A stretch of DNA of 21,160 nucleotides from NCBI GenBank assembly GCA_003427395.1, contig BFEA01000268.1, positions 1,883,335 to 1,904,494 on the forward strand, in the 5' to 3' direction. Under the pieces are notes generated by a model. It worked only from the letters and a program-made list of their open reading frames with translations, did not search any database and had not been told where the DNA came from. Shown here one piece after another: positions 1 through 7,086 of the stretch (position 1 is its first letter; the number at the start of each line of letters is the position of its first letter). The position numbers and the translations under genes are program-made. Origin of the DNA: Chara braunii (lineage: Eukaryota; Streptophyta; Charophyceae; Charales; Characeae).

Positions 1-36
<36 letters not shown>

Positions 37-60
37 ACCACCACCATCATCACCGCCACC
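1..60. repeat. (CA)n microsatellite running into CAC/CAT triplets
   Basis: Bases 1-36 are almost pure CA dinucleotide. The tract passes into a short run of CAC and CAT triplets up to about position 60. It touches the window edge, so its full length is unknown. It encodes nothing recognisable. Confidence 0.95.
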
Positions 61-325
61 CCTACCGTTGTCGTCTGTTGCAGCATCCTCTCATCATCTG
101 CATCATCCTCTTCTTCCTCTTCCTCTTTCCCTACTTCTTCCTGTACTTTCTCAACATCGACCTCATCATCAACGCACTCATGGTCAGATCGGCCGTCACA
201 AAGGCCCTGTCGACCGAGGTATCCGTTGTTAGATCGATTGTTACAGATGCCTCTTCGGCGGAGACGTTCCCCGTCTCCACAATAACCTCCAAGACAGCGG
301 CCTCGTTTGTCATTGAATGGCATGA

Positions 326-646
326 TCAGGGGTTAGAGATCTGCTCCGACGACATGCTCGCAACCGTACGGAACGACATCGTTGCTTTCAGTATGCACTA
401 GCGAGGAATAGTGCACGTCGAGTCCCATACCCACAATGTGGCGATGATTTCTTCAGTGCTGCAGGCTTACAAGTGCACCAGACACGAGGTGCGGCTAGTT
501 GTGCAGCATTTGCACGATTAGCAGCAGCCCTGAGCACAAGTGAGGCTGATCAGCTTTCGATTCCCACATCTGGTCCACCCAGTTCTCACCCNCCTGACCC
601 GCCCCTCTCTCATCCACCTAACCCCACTCGCTCCCCTGCCAAATGA
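326..646 (+). pseudogene. Open segment with C2H2-like half finger and proline-rich tail
   Basis: One frame is open from just after a TGA at 323-325 to a TGA at 644-646, without an obvious start codon. It encodes a basic stretch, then a short motif beginning with Cys at 437-439 and reading CG-x2-FF-x3-GL-x2-H. That resembles the second half of a C2H2 zinc finger of the C-x2-C-x-F-x-GL-x-H type, but the first Cys and last His are not in place. An Ala-rich helix-like run follows, and then a proline-rich stretch (PPSSHPPDPP style) that includes the ambiguous base at 592. The proline-rich part leads, in another frame, into the acidic linker before the Josephin-like domain, so this may be the N-terminal part of the same broken gene. 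I do not recognise a family. An overlapping frame (78-401) starts with a hydrophobic run that I consider a by-product of CTT/CTC-rich DNA. Confidence 0.3.
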
Positions 647-797
647 CAACGACCCGTCTCCTCATTACCTGATGGAGGCCCCTGTTGAAGATCATCTCTC
701 TCCAGAGCACATACCAGAGCCAATTGGTCAAGACCACAACGAGTCTCCGCCACCCGTGCAACCTGCAGAATCGAACGAGGATTCCCCTGTGCCGTAA
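647..797 (+). pseudogene. Acidic Ser/Pro-rich linker segment upstream of Josephin-like domain
   Basis: This is an open stretch ending at TAA 795-797, rich in Pro, Glu, Asp and Ser. It carries a peptide repeat: QPAESNEDSP here, and QPAESDN just downstream at 812 in another frame. The DNA repeat is visible as CAACCTGCAGAATCGAACG against CAACCTGCGGAATCAGACA. The shared repeat across the stop suggests that the linker and the downstream protease were once one reading frame, broken by a one-base shift or by a lost intron boundary. Composition suggests a disordered linker. No enzymatic motif is visible, and function is unknown. Confidence 0.35.
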
Positions 798-811
798 ACG
801 GATTCCCCAAG

Positions 812-1337
812 CAACCTGCGGAATCAGACAATGTCATAGCGCTACAGCGAGGGCGTTGTGCATACTATGCCATTAATGTACGTCTCCTTGCTTGCAATTG
901 TAATCCATACTGTTGCTGATTTTGCAGACGTTGTTCGCTGGATAGAAGAAGAGCACTGTGCCGTCTGCCCAGAGGACGACAGCGCTGCGCCTGGGGTGAA
1001 CATAGAAGTCCTGGCTATGGCATTTATGGGTAGGCGACTGCAATTCCAGCCTGCTCCGCAAAACCACGAGCCAGGCATGGATCCGAATATTCGGGCATGT
1101 ATTTTATATCGTCCAGGTCACTTCAGTGCTCTTACCTTTGCAGATAATTCATGGACCCTATGGGACGATGGCGGTAGGGTGCAAACAGTGGGAAATATTA
1201 ACTCTTTCTATCACCAAATGCTGGAGGGTTACTCAGTCTGGCTCGTCCATAAGGAACAGTATGTCGATGAGCATTTGCAAGCCTCTCACATGAAAATTGT
1301 GATCCCCTGTCCTGTGCTCATCCCCCCCACCCCCTGA
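812..1337 (+). CDS. Josephin-like (ataxin-3 type) deubiquitinase domain, frame-broken
   Basis: Seen: a segment reading QRGRCAYYAIN at 845-877, with Cys codon 857-859. It resembles the Josephin nucleophile motif Q-x-G-x-x-C-A-x-x-x-x-N, though one residue shorter between Gln and Cys. A second segment in the frame 858-1337 carries His at 1119-1121 in GHFSAL, Trp exactly 11 residues later and Asp exactly 15 residues later in SWTLWDD. EGYSVWLV follows near the end. Known: in ataxin-3 the catalytic His is followed by Trp at +11 and Asn at +15, and the domain ends with EGYSIFVV. The third catalytic residue would be Asp instead of Asn. Inferred role: a ubiquitin-directed cysteine protease. The Cys and His segments are separated by a 50-nt intron-like stretch that does not restore frame exactly, so the copy is either broken or contains an error. 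The frame runs into a C-rich tract just before the RING-like cassettes. A USP/UCH-type relative is the alternative. Confidence 0.6.
878..927 (+). other. Possible short intron inside the Josephin-like domain
   Basis: The stretch begins GTACGT right after the Cys-containing segment and ends TTTTGCAG before the segment encoding DVVRWIEEE, with a TGCTGAT branch-like sequence near its 3' end. These are good splice signals. At 50 nt it would be very short, and removal shifts the frame by one base relative to the downstream segment. The unspliced DNA also stays open in the 858-1337 frame. It is therefore a candidate only. Confidence 0.3.
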
Positions 1338-1519
1338 TTACTTGCCCAGCATGCCGTTGTGGCCTTGATCTGCCATGCTTAAATAACTGTGCACGTCAGC
1401 CTTCCATACTAATGACATTTCAGCAACATTACTTGTCCAGCGTGCCGTTGTGGCCTTGATCTGCCATGCTTAAATAACTGTGCACGTCAGCCTTCCATAC
1501 TAATGACATGTCAGCAACA
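1338..1519 (+). repeat. 91-bp exact tandem duplication in RING-like cassette 1
   Basis: Bases 1338-1428 and 1429-1519 are head-to-tail copies with an offset of 91 bp and only a few substitutions (for example CCCAGCATG against TCCAGCGTG, and ACATTTCAG against ACATGTCAG). Both encode the start of the same Cys-rich cassette. Because 91 is not a multiple of three, the second copy is in a different frame. In the first copy a TGT Cys codon is TTT, so only the second copy leads into a full Cys/His pattern. Confidence 0.92.
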
Positions 1520-1604
1520 TGCCATGTGTCGTCAATGCTTCCAGGAAGCTGTCCTAGAAAGTATGTGTTCTTTCTGCGTGCTCACCCTCCACATCCTCTC
1601 CTAA
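1429..1604 (+). CDS. RING-like zinc finger cassette 1
   Basis: The frame beginning with Cys codon 1434-1436 is open to TAA at 1602-1604. After CPAC at the start, the Cys/His spacing is C-x3-C-x9-C-x2-H-x2-C-x2-C-x9-C-x2-C, a C3HC4-like arrangement including CQQHAMCRQC. Classic RING fingers have C-x-H at the middle ligands, so the extra residue is a variation. RING fingers usually recruit E2 enzymes as part of ubiquitin ligases; that role is inferred only from the pattern. A neighbouring frame (to a stop at 1736-1738) encodes LLTCPTC at about 1600-1620, similar to the LITCPAC start of this cassette. This suggests a further repeat or a displaced last Cys pair. The cassette lies directly after the Josephin-like domain, across a C-rich run where a one-base slip would fuse the two frames. 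Confidence 0.45.
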
Positions 1605-1803
1605 CATGTCCCACATGCAGTGTTGGTCATACACCTACTGCAACCGCTGACGGATCTCCCTCTTTCTTGCCAGACGCACGACGGACACAACAGTCCGAGG
1701 ACGAAAATAGACTTCTATATAAACCACCGGCAGAGTGATGTGCTCATAGTTTATCACCACCAGGGCGAGCTGTTGTGGATCAAATCCTGCAGCAGCTGAA
1801 GGC

Positions 1804-2173
1804 CCTTGCGTTGGACCAATCCTGCCCGAGANGGAATACATACTGAGGAAGCCCAAGAAAGATGCTCCATGCGGTTTTGTGATGACCCGCTGGANATTCA
1901 ACTAGCATGTGGTTCGCATGCCTTGTGCCGTGAGGATTATGAAGGGATAGTCCATGTGAGTTTTTGCGTCCATACGTACGATGACAGTCCTTGCGTTGGA
2001 CCAATCCTGCCCGAGAAGGAATACATACTGAGGAAGCCCAAGAAAGATGCTCCATGCGGTTTTGTGATGACCCGCTGGAGATTCAACTAGCATGTGGTTC
2101 ACATGCCTTGTGCCGTGAGGATTATGAAGGGATAGTCCATGTGAGTTTTTGCGTCCATACGTACGATGACAGT
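1804..2173 (+). repeat. 185-bp exact tandem duplication in RING-like cassette 2
   Basis: Bases 1804-1988 and 1989-2173 are adjacent direct copies, identical apart from two ambiguous bases in the first copy (1832, 1895) and one G/A difference (TTCGCATG against TTCACATG). The unit encodes ERCSMRFC and ACGSHALCRED. The length is not a multiple of three, so the copies do not form one continuous frame; the first runs on to a stop at about 2088-2090. The near identity suggests a recent duplication or an assembly duplicate. Confidence 0.95.
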
Positions 2174-2251
2174 CAGTACTGTACTCATGTACGGCACCCT
2201 GACATGTCATGTCCAATTTGTAGACGGGCTGGAACGGCAATGCCTCTATAA
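1991..2251 (+). CDS. RING-like zinc finger cassette 2
   Basis: This is an open frame ending at TAA 2249-2251. It encodes C-x4-C-x9-C-x2-H-x2-C-x2-D, and after about 30 residues ends with SCPICRRAG. The middle spacing (x9, then C-x2-H-x2-C) is the same as in cassette 1, so the two are related. The sixth ligand is Asp instead of Cys. The final C-P-I-C-R is typical of the last Cys pair of RING fingers. A GTGAGT donor-like site at about 2140 and an ACAG at 2168-2171 lie within it, but the implied intron of about 30 nt is too short and its removal breaks the frame. I treat the segment as unspliced. No start codon is convincing, and it may be an internal exon. Confidence 0.42.
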   Translation: MRWTNPAREGIHTEEAQERCSMRFCDDPLEIQLACGSHALCREDYEGIVHVSFCVHTYDDSQYCTHVRHPDMSCPICRRAGTAMPL

Positions 2252-2275
2252 TTGCGGTTGACGTGCCTGTGTTCC

Positions 2276-2413
2276 TAGCATGTTACGAGCCACGTAGCCT
2301 GTGACATCCGTCTGAGCCATGGCATTCGATGCAGCAACTGTGACTGCGAAAATTGGATGCGGTGCTTCCATAGCCCGTCCTGTCCAGTCTGTAGGGGTGG
2401 CCACTCGCCATAG
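2276..2413 (+). CDS. RING-like zinc finger cassette 3, possible last exon
   Basis: A frame beginning just after TTCCTAG (a possible splice acceptor, also an in-frame stop) runs to TAG 2411-2413. It encodes ACDIRLSHGIRCSNCDC, then a few residues, then SCPVCRGG. The pattern C-x5-H-x3-C-x2-C, then C-P-V-C-R, is RING-like but with shifted spacing compared with cassettes 1 and 2. A T-run follows the stop. It may be the C-terminal end of the Josephin/RING locus. Evidence is limited to the Cys/His pattern and the order of the cassettes. Confidence 0.35.
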
Positions 2414-3103
2414 TTTTTTTGGCTAATCTGTTTCAGCGGTGAATATTTAGAAATCTGTGAAACCCGTCATACACCTCTCCCCTGCTCTTTGCATGTCACT
2501 ATCCTTCCCTCCACATATTTCTTTCCTTCCCGTTGCCCCTACCTCCCGTGCCCCATACTCCTAGAGAACTCCGCCTTCTATCCCTTACCCTCCACCCTCC
2601 CCTCCACTCCCTGTTAACAAATACATACAAATGAGCATCATTAAGAGAATATACCAAATGAAGATCAGAAATGAAATGAAGGGGCAGTAAAAGGGGAGCT
2701 GCAAGAACAATGAAAGGGGTACCCCAAGGACAACAAAGAAACTGTCTTATTATAAAATTGCTTTAATATGTTGGACATCTCAAATGCTCTCATTGTCTGC
2801 AATAGGACAAAGACTGCTTTGATTCTGAATCTATTCACCTGGGTGGAATTGGGGCTGTTGTGGGGAAAATCTAAAACACACACACACACACATCAGTCAA
2901 ATGCATCCTGGGCAGACTGTGGGGGTTCAACCTCCTGATGAATCGGTGGAAGTCCATACACACACACACACACACACACACGCACACCCATCAGTCAAAT
3001 GCATCCTGGCCAGCCCCGCTGTTCATTCAGCAAAATCTGTAAGTGGCTAAGAAACATGTTACTGGGAAACCCCTTACAACCTCAGCTTGTGCCCCAAAGG
3101 TAG
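2414..3103. other. Noncoding stretch with C/T-rich tract
   Basis: I see no gene here. About 2465-2610 is pyrimidine-rich on the + strand. The rest is unremarkable apart from the CA repeats and the 21-bp direct repeat listed separately. Confidence 0.6.
2876..3009. repeat. Two CA microsatellites each followed by the same 21-bp sequence
   Basis: A CA run ending at about 2891 and a second at about 2958-2988 are each followed by CATCAGTCAAATGCATCCTG plus G, at 2891-2911 and 2989-3009 (offset 98 bp). This is a duplication of a CA-tract-plus-flank unit, with diverged sequence between. Confidence 0.85.
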
Positions 3104-3419
3104 TTGGGATCTCAGAGGCCAAGGTGCTTCTGTTTCAAAATTGTGTTTCTTCATCAATTGGACAGCTACCATCACTTGTGCAAGGAAAATGAGCAACAGC
3201 GAGATGACAAATCCAGATTACACAATCACACTGAAAGCCAGATAGTCACACTGTGTCCAGAGAGCAGCATTGCACCAATAATACATCAATGGAGGTTCGT
3301 AGTACTGAAAACCAATGTCAAGGAGAGCTTTCTCTCACCACACCAACACAAGAGTCCAGTCCCTTCACTCTCCTACTTGGCGCTCAGCGCCCAGCCTACT
3401 CCTACACAGTTATTATCAG

Positions 3420-3507
3420 CCTAAAAATCGACAATGCAACTGTTGATATCAGCGGCAACCCGAAGTACTTGAAGATGTCGCCCAATGCAGACCATCGCCA
3501 ATACAAG
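3420..3507 (+). other. Exon-like segment of unknown product
   Basis: An 88-nt stretch is preceded by TTATTATCAG and followed by GTATGT, both good splice signals. One frame encodes a hydrophilic peptide containing KIDNATVDISGNPKYLKMSP and ending in QYK. I do not recognise a family. The open frame extends upstream from 3253, but its codon use there is unconvincing. It could be an exon fragment captured from a host gene. A (ATC)n run at about 3520-3539 follows it. Confidence 0.2.
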
Positions 3508-3559
3508 GTATGTGCCCTTACATCATCATCATCATCATCCTTCACCCTTCCTTGACTTT

Positions 3560-4206
3560 ACACCCACGTCTTCCTCGCGTACACCTGAAGACCACTCATG
3601 TGCCTCACTGTAGTCCAAGCCCACCAGCTATGGTGGCTGGGTTATGGCGCTGCCCTCAGCAGCGCCCTTCTTCCTTGCACGACCGCACGTGGATAAGCGA
3701 TATGCCCCTAGTGTGAAGTTCGGTCGCACGCTTCTCAGCGCCAGCAGCAGAACACGAGCCTTTGCTCCAGCAGCACTGCCGCTAGCATGTGAGTGCCTCA
3801 ATGAGGCTGAGAGTGGCGAACTCTTTCCTTTATGGAAAGAGCGTGTCTGCTTCGCAGCCTGGCTGGGCTGGGCCTGGGCCTAGAAGCTTCGGGTAGGCCC
3901 CAGGATGTTGTGGGCTATTTTGCAGCTACTGGGCCGCTTTCGGTTGGGCCTCCCAACTGTCAGTGTATGAGGCTGCATTTCTCGCCCAGGGCCTGCATTC
4001 TTAGGAAAGGCCCAGAAGGTCGTGGAAATGACTTGGTTGCTCGGCTTGTGTTTCTCTCAACCAACTGGCGCATCGCAACTGCCTGTACCCCAAATATGAA
4101 ATTGACAGTCAAAGGCCTCTTGTGATATGTTAGGCCCGCCTTCACTTATGGCGGGCACCACTGCAACCGGGGCCACTTAGGCCTGCCGAGGACCCAGATC
4201 CTCGCA
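3560..4206 (-). repeat. Probable 3' LTR of element A (outer end not located)
   Basis: The stretch is GC-rich, lacks a credible gene, and directly follows (on the - strand) the polypurine tract of element A. It begins TGCGAGGATC at 4206, as expected for a Ty3/Gypsy LTR starting with TG. It contains a hairpin with 7-bp arms GCCCGCC/GGCGGGC at 4134-4140 and 4150-4156. I cannot find its outer end, and no matching 5' LTR lies upstream of gag, so the assignment rests on position only. Several open frames in it (for example 3644-3883) show no known domain. Confidence 0.35.
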
Positions 4207-4220
4207 TTCCTTCCTCCTTT
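4207..4220 (-). other. Polypurine tract of element A
   Basis: On the - strand this reads AAAGGAGGAAGGAA, directly followed by TG. It sits just past the stop of the integrase/chromodomain region (4227). In LTR retrotransposons the polypurine tract primes plus-strand DNA synthesis immediately upstream of the 3' LTR. Position and composition both fit. Confidence 0.6.
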
Positions 4221-4226
4221 ACTTCG

Positions 4227-4820
4227 TTAGTCCTCTGAGAAGTTTGTTACTCTGCAGGCATCTTCCTTATTAGTTCTCTTTCGTAGCCTGCAATCACTTG
4301 AGGTGTTGTTCTCATGAGTTCGTCTCGTGTGAACCAGCGATCCTTCTTTAGGATCCAAATGATGTCTGAATCTCACACGATACTGCATTCTTGGTTGAGG
4401 AGGGCGGCCTTTGCCTGATGGTCGAGGTACTGGCATCACTTGATGCTCCACGATTTGGTTAATGTCCACGTCGTCATCCGTGGTTGGGGGCAGCATTGGT
4501 CTTCTCGAGGGAAACTGATCAGTGACAGCGAAAGGTGCCAGCTTGGATGCATGGAAAACAGGGTAAGTGCGCAAGTGTGGAGGGATGCGAATCAAGTGTG
4601 ATGGCCCATCCGGTTGTTTCCCTACAATGTCTAAGATCTCCCAGGGCCCAAAGTATTGTGGCATTAGGTTACGTGAAATGCCTAACTCCTGACCTAGTTT
4701 AGATGACTTAACCCAGATTCTATCACCTACCTGAAAGTTAGAGGGTCGTTTGTGCTTATTCTCAGATGCGATCATTGCGTCCTCAGATTTCCTGATGTGT
4801 TCAACGGCTTGCTGCAGCAT
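4227..4820 (-). pseudogene. Integrase C-terminal region with GPF/Y-like and degenerate chromodomain
   Basis: The frame begins near the end of the integrase core, in a helical run with KHKRPSNFQVGDRIWVKSSKL, shortened here to VGDRIWVKSS as the key motif. This is typical of the part of Ty3/Gypsy integrases that precedes the GPF/Y module (YFGPWEILDIVG follows). HASKLAP then leads to an acidic stretch and a segment with IVEHQV and YRVRF. This has the shape of a chromodomain (usually I-L-x-H-R and Y-L-V-K-W), but the aromatic and W-E positions are replaced (GSLVHTR). In chromoviruses the chromodomain targets integration to modified histones; that ability is probably lost. The stop is at 4227-4229, just before the polypurine tract. 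Confidence 0.8.
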
Positions 4821-4843
4821 CTGATAATATTTGACAGCAAAGT

Positions 4844-5712
4844 TTATGCTGCCAGATGCTGCAGCGGGTTCTCTTTCTGGTAGCAGAAAGTCAAGTGCAA
4901 TTCTGGGTTTCCAACCAAGGTGCAGTTGGTTAGGAGACCAGTAGTACTGTGCACAACATTGTTATACAGGCTGGCGGCGAGAGGTAACTTCTCGTCCCAG
5001 TCATCCTGACATGGCTTAATATAATGTTGAAGCAAGTGTTGTACTACCCGGTTCATCTGTTCTGCCTGGCCATTTGACTCAGGGTGATTCCCTGACGTCA
5101 TTTGGAGCTTGGTACCCATCTTTTCAGCAGTTGATTGCAACAGTTCACTGGTGAATCTCACATCCCTGGCACTAACAATAGATGTGGGCAAACCGAAGTC
5201 CCATACCCAGTTATCCATAAAGAGTTGGATGACGTAGTCAGTTTTAGCATTTTTTGGCATAGCGATTTGTCTGGCATACTTAGAAAAGCGATCCACTATA
5301 ACAAAGATGTGTCTTTTCCCAATCCTGCTGGTCACAAGAGTATCCACGAAGTCCATGGACACACGCTGACCCAGTCCTTCAGGGATCGGTAAGGGCTTAA
5401 TCAACCCAAGTGGAGCATGACTCCTAGGTTTGTCCCTTTGGCAAACTTGACAGGTTTCAACATATCTCTTGGCATCTTGAATCATAGAGGGCCACCAAAA
5501 TCTTTGTACTAAGTTCGCTGATGTCTTTCTATAGCCAAAATTACCAGTTGCATCTGACATTCTCCAAAAAATAAACTACGTAAAGATTTGCTATCAGGAA
5601 CACAAAACCTTTTATTCCCTGCCTTTTCAAGAAACAGCAAGTCGTCTATCATCGTAAATTTATCCAAAGTTTTTTTATCCTTTGCTTGGAATCTACGGAT
5701 GATTTCAGACAT
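4844..5712 (-). pseudogene. Integrase zinc finger and catalytic core, inactive
   Basis: Two overlapping frames (5712-5509 and 5560-4844) encode the integrase. The N-terminal HHCC finger is recognisable by RFWWPSM and the Cys pair in TCQVCQRDK. The GHFG of the family reads GNFG (codon near 5542), so a zinc-binding His is lost, and a frameshift lies just upstream of it. In the core, the first catalytic Asp is in VSMDFVDTL. The second, normally in SDRD, reads SARD (Ala codon 5168-5170, GAC to GCC). The catalytic Glu is kept in NGQAEQMNR. Integrase normally joins cDNA ends to host DNA; with one catalytic Asp gone this copy cannot be active. The reading frame breaks again at about 4844, before the C-terminal region. 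Confidence 0.88.
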
Positions 5713-5721
5713 AACTGGATC

Positions 5722-6390
5722 TTACTGATAGACTTCCACCAATGATCGAGTTAGATCGCTAAATATGTCAAATTCAGTAACTAACGCGTCCAGATAACCT
5801 GCCAGACGAGATAATGCATCAGCCACTTTGTTGTACTCTCCCTTGATGGGATCAAGTTGATAGTCATACGTGTCTATCACTTGTATCCATCGCTTGAGTG
5901 CATCAGAGAGCACATGCTGTGTCTTGATCCAACCCAAGGTCTCAAGGTCAGATCTCACATAGAAGAATCTGCCTAGGAGATAATGTCTCCAATGAACCAG
6001 CACTCTCTCGTGGACTTTGCTAGTTTTTTAGATGACATCTTCTTACTCATGTACTCGATCGGTTTCAACTTTTTTCCCTCCTTTTGCGTGATGACCGCGC
6101 CTTTGCCATATTGGCTGGCGTCTGTGGTCACGACAAAGAGCTGATCAGAATCTGGGAGTTTGAGGACTTCATAGTGTGTTAGAGGATACTTCAATTTCTT
6201 GAAGGCTACCTCACACTCTTATGTCCATTCCCAAGGGGTGTCAAGTCGAGTTAGATCTGTTAGTGAGGAAGCTATAGTACTATAGTTCTTCACAAACGGA
6301 CGATAATATCCCGTCATCCCCAAAAACGAGCTGACCTCAGTAACAGTCTGAGGTCTGGGCCAGTCTCAAATGTTGGCCACCCTAGTCTCA
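5722..6390 (-). pseudogene. Connection domain and RNase H of element A, frame-broken
   Basis: On the - strand the segment starts with DWPRPQTVTEV and SFLGMTGYYRPFV (about 6370-6290), the usual start of the connection between RT and RNase H in this family. TTDASQYG follows (RNase H catalytic Asp, in 6194-5973). A second frame (6003-5722) has RSDLETL and ADALSRLAG. RNase H normally degrades the RNA strand of the RNA-DNA hybrid. A stop precedes DWPRP (Arg CGA to TGA is the simplest change), another breaks WT-ECEVAF, and the family motif Y-x-x-x-E-K-E is reduced to STRECW with a frameshift. Several catalytic positions can be seen, but the domain is broken. Confidence 0.82.
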
Positions 6391-6392
6391 AG

Positions 6393-6540
6393 CTAGGTCC
6401 ATGTACAGCCAGGGGGTCCAGCGTTTTACAAATGCCGGACCCTCAGGAACAACAAATTTTGACGAGTTTTCGGCCAAAAAACTCGGTTTCAATTTCGTTC
6501 AGAAAATAAAAGATGTTCATTTTAACGAAATGGTTGTTTT
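6393..6540. mobile_element. Foreign insert replacing the RT-RNase H connection, possible MITE fragment
   Basis: Retrotransposon similarity stops after FSKT of the RT (about 6541) and resumes just before DWPRPQTV (about 6390). The intervening 150 bp is AT-rich and does not resemble the missing sequence of about 60 codons. Near one end it has a short inverted repeat, GGGTCC at 6414-6419 and GGACCC at 6437-6442, around TTTTACAAAT. It might be part of a small nonautonomous DNA transposon or a captured piece of another gene. I cannot see terminal repeats at both ends or a target duplication. Confidence 0.35.
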
Positions 6541-7083
6541 ACTAAAGATGAGGATATCGGCGAGGTACACGACAATAAACTTATCTAAGCAATCATGAAA
6601 GATTTTGTTCATTGCGTGCTGGAATGTCCCAAAAGCATTGCATAGGGTGAAGGGCATCACCACAAACTCGTACAGACCGTACCTGGTCTGAAATGCGGTT
6701 TTGTGTTGATCATCAGGTCTAATAGCAATTTGATAGTATCCGGACTTTAGATATGTCTTAGTAAAGTACTGACATCCCTGCTCTCTATCGAATAGGTCAT
6801 CGATGCGGGGTAGGGGCTCTGCGTTTTTAACAGTGATGGCATTGAGACCCCTATAATCAATGTACATCCTCAGGGTACCTCCCTTCTTTGGGACAAATAG
6901 AATTGGCGCACCATAAGGGGAGGGACTAGGCCGAATCCATCCCTTCTCTGTGAGTTCCTTGAGCTGGCGGCGGAGCTCATCCAACTCCGCAGGAGACCTC
7001 TTATAGATTCGTCCTCTAGTCACCTTACTACCCGGGACAACCTCTATTACATGGACAACCTCTGTTTCTACCACGCCTGTGGG
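6541..7083 (-). pseudogene. Reverse transcriptase of element A, catalytically dead
   Basis: The frame 7074-6517 encodes a typical Ty3/Gypsy RT: KGWIRPSPSPYGAPILFV, LRMYIDYRGLN, PLPRIDDL, SGYYQIAIRP, KTAFQTRYGLYEF and the active-site region. RT copies element RNA into DNA using three Asp residues. Here motif A reads FTKTYLKSG, with Tyr (6751-6753) where the family has Asp. Motif C reads VVYLADILIFS, with Ala (6559-6561) in place of the first Asp of YLDD. The usual MPFGLTNAP reads MPFTLCNAF. Two of three catalytic acids are gone, yet the frame is open over 180 codons. The last residues before the stop at 6517 come from the insert and are not RT. Confidence 0.92.
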
Positions 7084-7086
7084 CTC

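Noticed and set aside
78-401. Plus-strand open frame with a hydrophobic N-terminus that could be a membrane protein.
   Set aside because: The hydrophobic run comes from CTT/CTC/TTC-rich simple sequence next to the microsatellite. No family is recognisable, and another frame of the same DNA leads into the locus downstream.
2138-2171. GTGAGT to ACAG as an intron in RING-like cassette 2.
   Set aside because: About 32 nt is too short for splicing, and removal destroys the frame that leads to CPICRRAG.
2665-2889. Minus-strand open frame of 74 codons.
   Set aside because: It has no domain and a composition of CA repeat and noncoding sequence.
3644-4125. Overlapping plus-strand frames in the GC-rich stretch before element A's end.
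   Set aside because: No protein motif is visible. The position next to the polypurine tract suggests LTR sequence.
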